A stretch of 64,000 nucleotides of DNA from Albimonas sp036154955 (GCA_036154955.1 JAYZWL010000041.1:18207-82206); one strand, 5' to 3'; shown: positions 43,261-52,519, counted from the stretch's first letter. The notes: generated by a model from the sequence alone, not told the origin. Made by a program: numbers and translations.

Positions 43261-44919
43261 ATGCTGCGCAGCCTGGAGATCCGGGACATCGTGCTGATCG
43301 AGCGGCTGACGCTCGATCTGGCCGAAGGGCTGAACGCGCTGACCGGGGAGACGGGGGCGGGCAAGTCCATCCTGCTCGACGCGCTGGGGCTGGCGCTGGG
43401 GGGCGCGGGGCGCGCCGACATGCTGCGGGCGGGGGCGGAGGAGGGCTCGGTCACGGCCGAGTTCGACCTGCCCGAGGATCACCCCGCGCGGGCGTTGCTG
43501 GAGGAGGCCGGGATCTCCGCCGAAGGCGACGCGCTGATCCTGCGCCGGCGGCTGGCGGGGGGGCGGGCGTCCGGCTTCGTCAACGACCAGCGGGCCTCGG
43601 CCGAGTTGCTGCGCGCGGTGGGCGAGACGCTGATAGAGATCCATGGACAGCATGACGACCGGGGGCTGCTGAACCCGCGGGGGCATCGGGCGATCCTCGA
43701 CGCCTTCGCCGGGCTCGCCGCGCCGCTCGCGGAGTGCCGGGCGGCGTGGGAGCGTGCGCGGACGGCGGAGCGGGCGCTGGAGATGGCCCGCGCGGCGGCG
43801 GAGGAGGCGGCGCGGGACGCGGATTTCCTGCGCCACGCGGCGGGCGAGCTGTCCGAGCTGGACCCGCAGCCGGGGGAGGAAGCCGCGCTCGACGCCGAGC
43901 GGCGGCTGATGAAGGCCGCCGAGCGGATCCGGGAGGATGTGGTCCGCGCCGCCCAGGCGCTGGGGCCGGACGAGGGGGCGGAGGGCCGCATGGCCGACGC
44001 CGCCCGCTGGCTCGACGGCGCGGCGGACGCTGCCGAGGGGCGGCTGGAGGCCCCGCTGGCGGCGCTGGAACGCGCGCTGACCGAACTGGGCGAGGCGCAG
44101 GCGGGGGTGGAGGCGGCGCTCGACGCGCTGGACTTCGACCCGATGCGGCTGGAGCGGGCGGAGGAGCGGCTCTTCGCCATCCGCGGCCTCGCCCGCAAGC
44201 ACCGGGTGGACCCGGAGGCGCTGCCGGCGCTGGCCGCCGACCTTGCGGCGCGGCTGGAGGCGCTGGACGGCGGCGAGGCGCGGCTTGAGGGCCTGGGCGA
44301 GGCGGCGCGGGAGGCGGAGGCGGCCTGGCGTTCCTGCGCCGGGGCGTTGCGCGCGGCGCGGCGGGAGGCGGCGGGGCGGCTCGACGGCGCGGTGACGGCG
44401 GAGCTGGCGCCGCTGAAGCTCGACCGGGCGGTGTTCTCCACCGAGGTGGCGGAAGGCGCGCCGGGGCCGGAGGGCTTCGACCGGGTGGAATTCCGCATCG
44501 CCGCCAATCCGGGCGCGCCGGCCGGGCCGCTGGGCAAGGTGGCTTCGGGCGGCGAGCTGAGCCGGGTGCTGCTGGCTTTGAAGGTGTGCCTCTCGGGCGG
44601 CGCGGATGCGGGCCGGGCGATGATCTTCGACGAGATCGACCGCGGCGTCGGCGGGGCCACGGCGGCGGCGGTGGGCGCGCGGCTGTCGGCGCTGGCCGCG
44701 GGGGGCGCGCAGGTGCTGGTGGTGACGCACTCGCCGCAGGTGGCGGCGCGAGCGGACCGGCATTTCCGGATCGAGAAGCGGATGGACGCGGCCTCGACCC
44801 GCACCGAGGTCTCGGTGATGGCGCCGGCGGAACGGGAGGACGAGATCGCCCGGATGCTGGCCGGCGAGACCGTGACCGACGCGGCCCGCGACGCCGCCCG
44901 CGCGCTGCTGGCGGGCTGA
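43261..44919 (+). CDS. recN: DNA repair protein RecN
   Basis: RecN is an SMC-like ATPase in double-strand-break repair. It starts MLRSLEIRDIVLIERLTLD, with the Walker A GETGAGKSILLDALGLAL and the IHGQHDDRGLLN motif. A central coiled coil is rich in Ala/Glu/Arg. The ABC signature VASGGELSRVLLALK, Walker B MIFDEIDRGVGG and VVTHSPQVAARAD follow. It has 552 residues and starts 22 bp after bamD. Confidence 0.96.
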   Translation: MLRSLEIRDIVLIERLTLDLAEGLNALTGETGAGKSILLDALGLALGGAGRADMLRAGAEEGSVTAEFDLPEDHPARALLEEAGISAEGDALILRRRLAGGRASGFVNDQRASAELLRAVGETLIEIHGQHDDRGLLNPRGHRAILDAFAGLAAPLAECRAAWERARTAERALEMARAAAEEAARDADFLRHAAGELSELDPQPGEEAALDAERRLMKAAERIREDVVRAAQALGPDEGAEGRMADAARWLDGAADAAEGRLEAPLAALERALTELGEAQAGVEAALDALDFDPMRLERAEERLFAIRGLARKHRVDPEALPALAADLAARLEALDGGEARLEGLGEAAREAEAAWRSCAGALRAARREAAGRLDGAVTAELAPLKLDRAVFSTEVAEGAPGPEGFDRVEFRIAANPGAPAGPLGKVASGGELSRVLLALKVCLSGGADAGRAMIFDEIDRGVGGATAAAVGARLSALAAGGAQVLVVTHSPQVAARADRHFRIEKRMDAASTRTEVSVMAPAEREDEIARMLAGETVTDAARDAARALLAG

Positions 44920-44959
44920 GCCGGGCGGTTCGGACTTTCCCTGATGCGGCGCGGCTGGA

Positions 44960-45030
44960 GCGCCCCGGACCTGACCCGGGGCCTTGCGCGGGCGGCGGCG
45001 TCGCGAGGCCCCGGGTCAGGCCCGGGGCGC
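44960..45030. repeat. family A inverted repeat, copy A1
   Basis: A 24-base left arm (44960-44983, starting gcgccccggacctgaccc) pairs with its near-exact inverse at 45007-45030, separated by a 23-base GC-rich spacer. It lies just after recN. The long stem would also stop transcription or fold in RNA. Confidence 0.85.
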
Positions 45031-45134
45031 CTGTCCGCTGGGGCGGGATCCCGAAGCTGGCCGCGGGCGTTCCGTGGGGGCGCCGCTTCCCCCCGACCCT
45101 TGGTTCGGCGCCTGGCGCAGCGGCCTCCGTTGGA

Positions 45135-45205
45135 GCGCCCCGGACCTGATCCGGGGCCTCGTGCGGGCGGCGGCGCCGGGAGGCCCCGGGTCAGGCCCGG
45201 GGCGC
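45135..45205. repeat. family A inverted repeat, copy A2
   Basis: Arms lie at 45135-45158 and 45182-45205, with the same spacing and flanking bases as A1, 175 bp away. The 333-bp gap 44920-45252 between recN and the DUF1330 gene consists mostly of A1, A2 and GC-rich spacer, with no gene seen. Confidence 0.85.
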
Positions 45206-45252
45206 GGTCTTGAGACCATTGGGCAAAGGAAAGGGCGAGCCGGTCGCCGCGC

Positions 45253-45687
45253 TCAGCCGAAGACCTCGCCGGCCTCGGCCGGGGCGGTGCGGATCAGGCG
45301 GGAGGTGGCGACGGCGGCCTGCCGGTGCTTCACCGCCTCCCGGTAGACCGGGTCGGTGATCATGGCGAGGAAGGCGGCGGCGGAGGGGTAGCGGGCCACG
45401 AAGACCTCGTCCCAGGCTTCGGTTTCCGGCCCGATCAGCACGCAGCGGAAATCGCCGCGCCAGGCGATCTCCCCGCCGACCTTGCGGAACACCGGGGCGC
45501 TGTCGCGGCCGTAGTTGGCGTAGGCCTCCGCCCCGGTCAGCCCGGCGCCGGCGAGCGGGTGGCCCGCCTCGTACTCGGCGCGGTCGCGAAAGCGGACGAG
45601 GTTGAGCATCTCCACCGGTTCGTCGCGGGGCAGGGCCTTGAACGCCTCGAACGTGGCGCGGGACGGGTCGACATAGGCTTCGGTCAT
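45253..45687 (-). CDS. DUF1330 domain-containing protein
   Basis: This 144-residue protein has the ferredoxin-like DUF1330 pattern: EPVEMLNLVRFRDRAEYEAG, a middle AYANYGRDSAPVFRKVGGEI, and FVARYPSAAAFLAMITDPVYREAVKHR at the end. The family has no settled biochemical role. It is downstream of the SnoaL-like and FAD-oxidase genes and probably on their transcript (gap 54 bp). Confidence 0.85.
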   Translation of the reverse strand: MTEAYVDPSRATFEAFKALPRDEPVEMLNLVRFRDRAEYEAGHPLAGAGLTGAEAYANYGRDSAPVFRKVGGEIAWRGDFRCVLIGPETEAWDEVFVARYPSAAAFLAMITDPVYREAVKHRQAAVATSRLIRTAPAEAGEVFG

Positions 45688-45741
45688 GGGGGTCCTCCTT
45701 GGGGCGGCCGGGATCTGGCGTCCCGGTCCGCGTCGGGTGCT

Positions 45742-46233
45742 TCAGGCGTAGCGGGCGGGGGCGAGGGCGCCGGTCGCGGCGTCGGCCACCAGCGTCTCCG
45801 CCCCCTCGGCGATGTCGGTGTTCTGGGCGGCGACGATGCGCCAGCCCTCCGGCCGGGCCTCGCAGACGAGGATCAGCATGGTGCGGCGCGCGCCGGCGGG
45901 ACGGCCGTCGGGGCCTGTCTGCCCCTCCATCCGCGCGCGGACCCGGGCGACGGCGGCGAAGGGACCCAGCGCGCGGGTCTCCAGCCGCTCCTCGGTCAGG
46001 ACGGCGCCGGTGAAATAGGTGCGGAAGGCGACGCCATGAGTGCGCCCGATCCGCCCCGCGCCGTGCCACCAGAGCCCGGCCACGTTCACGAAATCCGCGT
46101 CGCCGGCGAAGAGCGCCGCCAGCCCGTCCGCGTCATGGGCCGACCACAGCGCGAGGAAGGCGCGGGCGAGGCGGGCGGCCTCGGCCTCCGGCTCCGGCGC
46201 GCCCGGGCCCGCGCCCGGCCTTCCGCCCGCCAT
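45742..46233 (-). CDS. SnoaL-like/DUF4440-type protein
   Basis: This is a small alpha+beta barrel protein of 163 residues. Helix-rich LARAFLALWSAHDADGLAALF is followed by AGDADFVNVAGLWWHGAGRI and later TMLILVCEARPEGWRIVAAQNTD, the usual NTF2-like layout. The exact activity is unknown. Its ATG at 46233 overlaps the stop of the FAD-linked oxidase gene (ATGA), so the two are coupled. The first 20 residues are low complexity. Confidence 0.75.
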   Translation of the reverse strand: MAGGRPGAGPGAPEPEAEAARLARAFLALWSAHDADGLAALFAGDADFVNVAGLWWHGAGRIGRTHGVAFRTYFTGAVLTEERLETRALGPFAAVARVRARMEGQTGPDGRPAGARRTMLILVCEARPEGWRIVAAQNTDIAEGAETLVADAATGALAPARYA

Positions 46234-47606
46234 CAGTTCACGTCCAGCATCTTGCCGGGGTTGAAGATGCCCTTGGGGTCGATCAGGCGCTTGATCTCCA
46301 CCATCAGGTCCACCGCCCCGCCATGCTCGGCCCGCATCCAGGGCGTCTTGCCGGCGCCGATCCCGTGCTCCCCCGACATGGTGCCGCCCAGCGCGATGGC
46401 GCGTTCGCACCAGGTCCCGGCGAGCTGCTTGACCTTCTTCAGCTCCTCCGGCTTGTCCGGGTCGAAGCTGAGGCCGGCATGGAAGTTGCCGTCGCCGACA
46501 TGGCCGATGATCGCCCCGTCCATGCCCATCGCGTCCATGTCCGCCCGGGCGCCGAGCAGCATCTCCGCCAGCCGCGAGATCGGCACGCAGACATCCGTCG
46601 AGATCCCCTTCATCCCCGGCTTCTGGGCGCGCATGGCGTAGAAGAAGTTGTGCCGGGCCTTCCACAGGTTGGCCCGCTCCTCGGCGTTGGCGGTCCATTT
46701 GAAGCCGAGGCCGCCATGATCCGCGGCGATTTCGCCGAAGGTCTCCGCCTGCTCCTTCACCCCGGCCTCCGAGCCGTGGAATTCCAGGAACAGGTGCGGC
46801 TGGTCGGGCAGGCCGAGCTTGCCCCAGTCGTTCACGGCGGAGATCGAGCGGCGGTCGAGGAACTCGATCCGCGCCACCGGCACGCCCATCTGGATGGTCT
46901 GGATCACGGCGTCGACCGCGCCCTCGATGCTCTCGAAGGCGCAGGTGGCGGCCGACACCGCCTCCGGCTGGCCCCAGAGGCGGACGGTCAGTTCGGTGAT
47001 GATGCCGAGCGTGCCCTCGGAGCCGACCAGCAGGCCCTTGAGGTCGTAGCCGGTGGAGGATTTGCGGGCGCGGGAGCCGGCGCGGATGATCCGCCCGTCG
47101 GGGAGGACGGCCTCCAGCGCCATGACGTTCTCCCGCATCGTGCCGTAGCGCACGGCGTTGGTGCCGGAGGCGCGGGTGGCGGCCATGCCGCCGATGGTGG
47201 CGTTGGCGCCGGGGTCGACGGAGAAGAACAGGCCGGTGTCGCGCAGATGGGCGTTGAGCTCTTCGCGCGTTATGCCGGGCTGGACGACGGCGTCCATGTC
47301 CTCGGCATGGACCTCCAGCACCTTGTTCATGCGGCCGAGATCCATGCTGACCCCGCCCTGCACCGCCAGGGCGTGGCCCTCCAGCGATGTGCCCACGCCC
47401 CAGGGGGTGATCGGGCAGCCTTCGGCGGCGCAGATCTTGACCATCTCGGAGACGTCCTCGGTGGTCTCGGGGAACAGGACCGCGTCGGGGAGGGCGTCGG
47501 GATGCCAGCTTTCGTCGTGGCCGTGATGCTCGCGGATGATCTGCGCGGTGCTCAGCTTGTCGCCGAAGCGGTCGCGCAGGGTGGCGATGGCGTTTTCTAT
47601 GGTCAT
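46233..47606 (-). CDS. FAD-linked oxidase, D-lactate dehydrogenase type
   Basis: The 457-residue protein has the PCMH-type FAD domain (TPWGVGTSLEGHALAVQGGV, SVDPGANATIGGMAATRASG, VGSEGTLGIITELTVRLWG). The C-terminal oxidase domain contains GHVGDGNFHAGL, SGEHGIGAGK and IDPKGIFNPGKM. These mark the D-lactate dehydrogenase (cytochrome)/glycolate oxidase GlcD family. D-lactate or another 2-hydroxy acid is the likely substrate. It heads a minus-strand operon with the SnoaL-like and DUF1330 genes. Confidence 0.88.
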   Translation of the reverse strand: MTIENAIATLRDRFGDKLSTAQIIREHHGHDESWHPDALPDAVLFPETTEDVSEMVKICAAEGCPITPWGVGTSLEGHALAVQGGVSMDLGRMNKVLEVHAEDMDAVVQPGITREELNAHLRDTGLFFSVDPGANATIGGMAATRASGTNAVRYGTMRENVMALEAVLPDGRIIRAGSRARKSSTGYDLKGLLVGSEGTLGIITELTVRLWGQPEAVSAATCAFESIEGAVDAVIQTIQMGVPVARIEFLDRRSISAVNDWGKLGLPDQPHLFLEFHGSEAGVKEQAETFGEIAADHGGLGFKWTANAEERANLWKARHNFFYAMRAQKPGMKGISTDVCVPISRLAEMLLGARADMDAMGMDGAIIGHVGDGNFHAGLSFDPDKPEELKKVKQLAGTWCERAIALGGTMSGEHGIGAGKTPWMRAEHGGAVDLMVEIKRLIDPKGIFNPGKMLDVN

Positions 47607-47707
47607 GTCGGTCCTCCCGTCGGGCGGGAGCCTAGTCCCGCGCCGCGCCGGGGGGAAGGTGGCGCGGGCGGCGAAAGGGCCGCCCGCGCGGGGAGGAAGG
47701 CGGCGCG

Positions 47708-47779
47708 GCGCCCCGGGCTCGACCCGGGGCCTTGCGCGAGGGGGCGCCGCAGGGAGGCCCCGGGTCAGGCCCGGGGCGC
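47708..47779. repeat. family A inverted repeat, copy A3
   Basis: Arms of 24 bases lie at 47708-47731 and 47756-47779 between the FAD-oxidase start and the PepSY stop. Its left arm has ctcgaccc where A1 has cctgaccc. Confidence 0.85.
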
Positions 47780-47793
47780 CGTGGGACGGGGCG

Positions 47794-49269
47794 TCACGCC
47801 ACCCGCGCCCGCAGGCCCGACGGCAGGGCGAGGTCGAGGGCCAGCACGACCAGCAGGCTGAGCCCGGTCAGCGGGAACAGCACGCAGCATATCGCCCCGA
47901 TGGCCAGCACCGCGCGGGGCGCGCGCCAGTCGCGGGGCGGGCGCGGGGCGCCGAGGCCGCCGGCGGGGCGCCGCTTCCACCACATCGCGGCGGCGGCGAC
48001 GGCCATGGTCAGCAGGCCGAGGCAGGCCGCCAGCATCAGGAGCTGGTTGGCCCGCCCGAACGCCTGGCCCATGTGGATGCTCACCCCCCATTCCGCCGCG
48101 GCGCCCAGCGCGCCGAGGTCGGCGAGGCCCATGTCGAACAGCACCTCGCCCGAATAGCGGTCGACATGGATCACCTGCTCGCGTGTGATGTCGTCGGGAT
48201 AGACCGAGCCGGTGAACACCCCGGTCTCGCCGGCCGGGAAGTTGAGCGCGTAGCCGGGATGCAGGCCGCGGCCCTCCAGGGTGGCGACGACCTGGTCGAG
48301 CCCGGCGGGCACGCCCTCGACCGCCGGGAGCGGGGCGGAGGCCATCGGCGCGTCCCCGTGGCCCCCATGGTCCCCGTGGCCGGCGTGATCGGCGTGGCCG
48401 GCGTGGTCGCCGGCGGGCGCGGAGGAGGCGGGCATGGGCGCCTGTTCCAGCAGCCACGGGGTCCGGTCGAGCACCTCGCCCTGGGTCGGGGTCGACTGCG
48501 GGTAGTTCCCCCAGTAGCCCGAGGGCATGCCCATCCCCAGCGCGTCGGCGGTCTCATAGAATTTCGCGCTCCAGAAGCCCGACCAGGGCAGGCCGGAGAG
48601 GGCGAGGAACACCACGACCAGTCCCGCCCAGGCGCCGGTGACCGCATGCAGGTCGCGCCAGAACGGCCGCCCCACGGCGCCGCGGCGCAGGCGGAAGACG
48701 CCCAGGCCCCGGCCGCGCGGCCACCACAGGTAGATGCCGGTGACGCAGAGCATCAGGATCCAGCCGGCCGCGGCCTCCACCATCCGCTCGCCGCCCCAGC
48801 CGAGCAGGGCCAGCGAGTGCAGCTTGCGGATGGTCCACATCTCCGGCGAACCGGCGGAGCCGCCGTCCCGGAGCGCGCCCAGCACCTGGCCGTCATAGGG
48901 GTTCACGTAGACGAGGCGGGTCTCGCCATCCTCGCCCCGGACCTTCACCGCGGCGGAGCGGTCGGGGGCGGGCGCGGGGAGCATCCCGCGCGCCTCGCCC
49001 GGATGGGCGACGAGCGCGGCGGAGACGAGGGCCGAGGCGGGCAGGGGGGCGGCGTCGCGCGCCTCGACGATGCGCAGATCGCCGTGCAGCAGGTCGTTGA
49101 TCTCGTCCTTGAACAGGTAAAGCCCGCCGGTGACGGACAGGAGGATCACGAAGGGCAGGACCAGCAGGCCCGCGTAGAAGTGCCAGCGCCAGACGGCGCG
49201 GTAGAGCGCGGTGTCGCCCGCGGTCCGGCGGGGGGCCGGCGACGGGGCGCCGGAGGTGAGGTCGGTCAT
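47794..49269 (-). CDS. PepSY-associated transmembrane protein with His-rich loop
   Basis: The 491-residue membrane protein has PepSY-TM features: WRWHFYAGLLVLPFVILLSV (TM1, residues 31-53), TIRKLHSLALLG, ILMLCVTGIYLWWPRG (TM2), and DLHAVTGAWAGLVVVFLALSG (TM3). Two further hydrophobic segments lie near the C-terminus. PepSY repeats are seen in RLVYVNPYDGQVLG and HVDRYSGEVLFD. Residues 288-306 form a His/Gly/Asp loop with eight His, suggesting metal binding. Relatives are often near iron or copper uptake genes. The function is unproven. The upstream DUF2946 gene is likely co-transcribed. Confidence 0.85.
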   Translation of the reverse strand: MTDLTSGAPSPAPRRTAGDTALYRAVWRWHFYAGLLVLPFVILLSVTGGLYLFKDEINDLLHGDLRIVEARDAAPLPASALVSAALVAHPGEARGMLPAPAPDRSAAVKVRGEDGETRLVYVNPYDGQVLGALRDGGSAGSPEMWTIRKLHSLALLGWGGERMVEAAAGWILMLCVTGIYLWWPRGRGLGVFRLRRGAVGRPFWRDLHAVTGAWAGLVVVFLALSGLPWSGFWSAKFYETADALGMGMPSGYWGNYPQSTPTQGEVLDRTPWLLEQAPMPASSAPAGDHAGHADHAGHGDHGGHGDAPMASAPLPAVEGVPAGLDQVVATLEGRGLHPGYALNFPAGETGVFTGSVYPDDITREQVIHVDRYSGEVLFDMGLADLGALGAAAEWGVSIHMGQAFGRANQLLMLAACLGLLTMAVAAAAMWWKRRPAGGLGAPRPPRDWRAPRAVLAIGAICCVLFPLTGLSLLVVLALDLALPSGLRARVA

Positions 49270-49340
49270 GGAAATGCGTCCTTGCGCGCGGGGCGCGGCG
49301 CAAGGCGCGGCCCCAAGGGAAAACGGTCGGTCCGACGGGG

Positions 49341-49829
49341 TCAGGCCGCCGCGGGGGGCGCGCGGGAACGATAGGCGGAGGCGGGCGCCGCGGCGGGCGG
49401 CGCGCGGGGCGCGTGCGGCGGCGGGGCCGCGGCGCGGACGGTCGGGGCGGGGGCCTCGGGCGGGAGCGGGGCCTCGACGGCCGCGGCGAGGCCGAACCAG
49501 GGGCAGGGATCGGCGGCCGTCTCTGCGGGAAGGTCGGCCTCGGCCACCGGCTCCAGCGTGTCGAGCGAGATCCACAGCACGGTCCCGGCGCCCGAGCAGA
49601 TCGGCACGTGACCGTCGCCGGCCGCGCCGCCGGGCAGCAGCATCAGCGTCGCGCCCACCGCCCGCAGGGACAGGAGCAGGGTCAGCGTCGCGACCAGCGC
49701 CGCCGGCCGGGCCGCCCGCATCAGGCGCAGACCGGCCCGCGCCATGCCCCCCGCCCGACCGCGCGGGCCGGCCCGGCGGGGGCCGGCCGCGGCGGGGCGC
49801 GGGCGGATATGGGGGCGGCGGCGCGTCAT
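49341..49829 (-). CDS. DUF2946-like small exported protein
   Basis: This 162-residue protein has an Arg-rich N-terminus, a hydrophobic segment (AALVATLTLLLSLRAVGATLML) and the HVPICSGAG and DPCPWFGLA segments, which resemble the DUF2946 pattern. A Pro/Ala-rich tail follows. DUF2946 proteins are uncharacterised and often sit next to PepSY or TonB-receptor genes, as here (71 bp gap). The start could be the internal Met of MARAGLRLMRAARPAALV rather than 49829. Confidence 0.6.
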   Translation of the reverse strand: MTRRRPHIRPRPAAAGPRRAGPRGRAGGMARAGLRLMRAARPAALVATLTLLLSLRAVGATLMLLPGGAAGDGHVPICSGAGTVLWISLDTLEPVAEADLPAETAADPCPWFGLAAAVEAPLPPEAPAPTVRAAAPPPHAPRAPPAAAPASAYRSRAPPAAA

Positions 49830-50036
49830 GGCGGAACCCTCGCCCGTTCCCGGGTGTCGGACAATGCGACGTCGCGACCGTCGCGGCCCCTTGGCAACCT
49901 CCCCGCGCTGGGGCCATGCTGCCCGCGGCCGTCCGCCCGCCCCGCTCGTCCCGTCCGCGAAGCGGGATCGCGCGCCGGCCCCCAGAAACGCGAACCGCCC
50001 GGGCGCGCCGCCGCCGGGAACCGGAGGAGCCCGCCC

Positions 50037-50582
50037 ATGTCCGTCAGCTACCCCGCCGCCACGACCGCCCCGGGTCCGAACGACCCGATCCCGGCCTTCG
50101 AGGCGGCGCCGATCCTGACCCCGGAAATGGCGGTCCCGCCCGAGTGGATCGACTATAACGGCCATATGAACGTGGCCTATTACACGCGGGCCTTCGACGT
50201 GAGCTCCGAACATATCTTCGGCCCGATCCTCGGCGTGGGCGAAGCTTTCGCCAAGCGCGACCGGATGGGCCCGATGATCCTGCAGCAGACGCTTCACTAT
50301 ATAGGCGAGCTGCTGGAGGGCGAGCGGTTCCATTGCGCCTACCGGCTGCTGGACTGGGACGCCAAGCGGCTGCACTTTTACGGCGAGATGCTGAAGGTCT
50401 CGGACGGATCGCTCTGCGCGGTGTCTGAATCGCTGTCGATCAACGTCGACCTGGAAGCCCGCAAGTCCGCCCCCTATCCCGACTGGGCGCAGGCCCGGAT
50501 CGCGGCGCTGGGCGAGGCGCAGGCCGCCCTGCCGCGGCCCGAGCGCGCCGGCTCCGCCATCGGCATCCGCCGCAAGGGCTGA
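50037..50582 (+). CDS. thioesterase family protein (hotdog fold)
   Basis: The 181-residue protein has the acyl-CoA thioesterase pattern EWIDYNGHMNVAYYTRAFD, then LHYIGELLEGERFHCAYRLL and HFYGEMLKVSDGSLCAVSES. It resembles the 4HBT-type thioesterases of the betainyl/dehydrocarnitine-CoA group, but substrate choice cannot be fixed. The ATG at 50037 follows GGAGGAG. The 207-bp gap upstream shows nothing else. Confidence 0.82.
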   Translation: MSVSYPAATTAPGPNDPIPAFEAAPILTPEMAVPPEWIDYNGHMNVAYYTRAFDVSSEHIFGPILGVGEAFAKRDRMGPMILQQTLHYIGELLEGERFHCAYRLLDWDAKRLHFYGEMLKVSDGSLCAVSESLSINVDLEARKSAPYPDWAQARIAALGEAQAALPRPERAGSAIGIRRKG

Positions 50583-50653
50583 GCCCCGCGGCCGGATCCC
50601 GGCCGCGCCCCTTCCGCCCCCGCGCCCGCCGCGTATCGGAGACCCCAAGGACC

Positions 50654-52354
50654 ATGGCCGACCGGCCCTCCCTCGTCGCGCGCCTGCGCGGATTGCGCGC
50701 CCGGGCCCTCGGGCTGGCGCGCGGGCATGCCCGTCGCGGCTGGCGGGCGATCCGCCGCGACGGCCCCAGCCAGGCGCAGTTCTGGATGATCGCGCTGGCG
50801 GTCGGCATCGGGGGCGGCGCGGCGGCGCTGGGCTTCCGGCTGGCGATCTCCGAAATCCAGACGCTGATCTACGGCGCCGACGACCATCGGCTGCACACCA
50901 CGCTGGCGGGGCTCGACCCGCTGGTGGTGGTGGGCGTGCCGATCCTGGGCGGGCTGGCGGTGGGGGTGATCCTGCACCTGTTCACCCCGGACGGGCGCGC
51001 GGGATCGGTCGCGCAGGTGATCGAGGCGGCGGCCCTGCGCAACGGGCGGGTGCCGATCCGGTCCGGCATCGCCTCGGCCGCGGCGTCGCTGATCACGCTG
51101 TCCACCGGCGGCTCGACCGGGCGGGAGGGGCCGGTGGTGCACCTGGCCTCGCTGATCTCCACCTGGGTGTCGGACCGCATGCACGCGACGCCGGTGACCG
51201 CGCGCGACCTGCTGGGCTGCGCGGTGGCGGCGGCGGTGGCGGCGAGCTTCAACGCCCCCATCGCCGGGGCCCTCTTCGCGCTGGAGGTGGTGCTGCGCCA
51301 TTTCGCGCTGCACGCCTTCGCGCCCATCGTGATCGCGGCCATCGCCGGCACGGTGGTTTCGCGCCTGCAGATGGGCAATGTCGCGGAATTCCGCCTGCCC
51401 GAGCACTCCCTCGCCTTCTACCAGGAGCTGCCGGCCTTCCTGATCCTGGGGCTGGTCTGCGGGCTGGCGGCGGTGGCGGTGATGAAGGCGGTGTTCCTGT
51501 CCGAAAGCTTCGGCGACGCGCTGCAGCGGCGCACGCGCATGCCCGGCTGGCTGCGGCCGGGGGTGGCGGGGGCGATCCTGGGCGTGATCGCGCTGCAGTT
51601 CCCCCACATCATCGGCGTGGGCTACGAGACCACGACGCGGGTTCTGCAGGGCCGGCTGGAATTCGGCGACGCGGTGGTCTTCGCGGTGGTCAAGGCGGCG
51701 GCCTTCGCCATCACGCTCGCCGGGCGGATGGGGGGCGGGGTGTTCTCGCCCTCGCTGATGCTGGGGGCGATGACCGGGCTCGCCTTCGGGCATGTGGCGG
51801 TGAACATCTTCCCTTCGGTCTCGGGGTCGGAGTCGCTCTACGCGCTCGCCGGCATGGGCGCCTTCGCGGCGGCGGTGCTGGGGGCGCCGCTGTCCACGGC
51901 GATGATCGTGTTCGAGCTGACCGGCGACTGGCAGGCGGGGCTGGCGATCCTGGCCTCGGTGTCGATGGCTACGGTGGTGTCGGCGCGCTTCGTGGACAAG
52001 AGCTTTTTCCTGACGCTGCTGGCCAAGCGCAACATCCGCATCGCGGGCGGGCCGGAAAGCTGGATCCCGGGCACGATCCCGGTGCGCGACGTGCTCCGGG
52101 TGCGGGGGTCGGATTCGGGCGCCTCGGACAGCGCCTGCTGGGCGCTGGTGGAGCAGGGGGCGCGGCTGGAGCGGACCGACACGCTGGAGAAGGCGCTGCC
52201 GATGTTCGAGAGCGCCCGGGGCATGACCCTGATCCCGGTGGTGGAGACGCGGGACGACGGGTCGATGGACCTGATCGGGGCGGTGTTCCACGTCGACGCG
52301 CTCAAGGCCTTCAACCGCGCCCTGATCGAGACCCATCGCGAGGAGCATTCCTGA
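50654..52354 (+). CDS. ClC-family chloride channel/antiporter with CBS region
   Basis: This is a polytopic protein of 566 residues. The gating-glutamate motif TGGSTGREGPVVHL, FNAPIAGALFALEVVLRHF and GGGVFSPSLMLGA define the ClC family. A cytoplasmic C-terminal stretch of about 120 residues (RVRGSDSG, LPMFESARGMTLIPVVETRD) looks like a CBS region. The first anion-site loop reads RAGSVAQVIEA, without the Pro of the usual GSGIP/GxGVP form. Whether it is a channel or a Cl-/H+ exchanger cannot be told. Confidence 0.9.
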   Translation: MADRPSLVARLRGLRARALGLARGHARRGWRAIRRDGPSQAQFWMIALAVGIGGGAAALGFRLAISEIQTLIYGADDHRLHTTLAGLDPLVVVGVPILGGLAVGVILHLFTPDGRAGSVAQVIEAAALRNGRVPIRSGIASAAASLITLSTGGSTGREGPVVHLASLISTWVSDRMHATPVTARDLLGCAVAAAVAASFNAPIAGALFALEVVLRHFALHAFAPIVIAAIAGTVVSRLQMGNVAEFRLPEHSLAFYQELPAFLILGLVCGLAAVAVMKAVFLSESFGDALQRRTRMPGWLRPGVAGAILGVIALQFPHIIGVGYETTTRVLQGRLEFGDAVVFAVVKAAAFAITLAGRMGGGVFSPSLMLGAMTGLAFGHVAVNIFPSVSGSESLYALAGMGAFAAAVLGAPLSTAMIVFELTGDWQAGLAILASVSMATVVSARFVDKSFFLTLLAKRNIRIAGGPESWIPGTIPVRDVLRVRGSDSGASDSACWALVEQGARLERTDTLEKALPMFESARGMTLIPVVETRDDGSMDLIGAVFHVDALKAFNRALIETHREEHS

Positions 52355-52519
52355 GCGTGGGGGCGGGCGGCGCCGTCTTCGGCCGACGTCCGTCGTCTTC
52401 AAATGATCGAGCGAATGTCACGTTCGCCCGCATAGTCGCCGCAAAGCGGTCACAGGCCACCTTAGCTTTCGGGTCGGAAGCGGTTCCGACAACCGCGTTG
52501 AAAGCGAAAGGAACACGAC

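Noticed and set aside
44960..45205. CRISPR array
   Set aside because: The repeated units are inverted pairs with long variable gaps, not regularly spaced direct repeats, and no cas genes are present.
44941..45346. Short open frames in the gap after recN
   Set aside because: They lie in the family A repeats and translate to repeat-derived Pro/Gly/Arg sequence.
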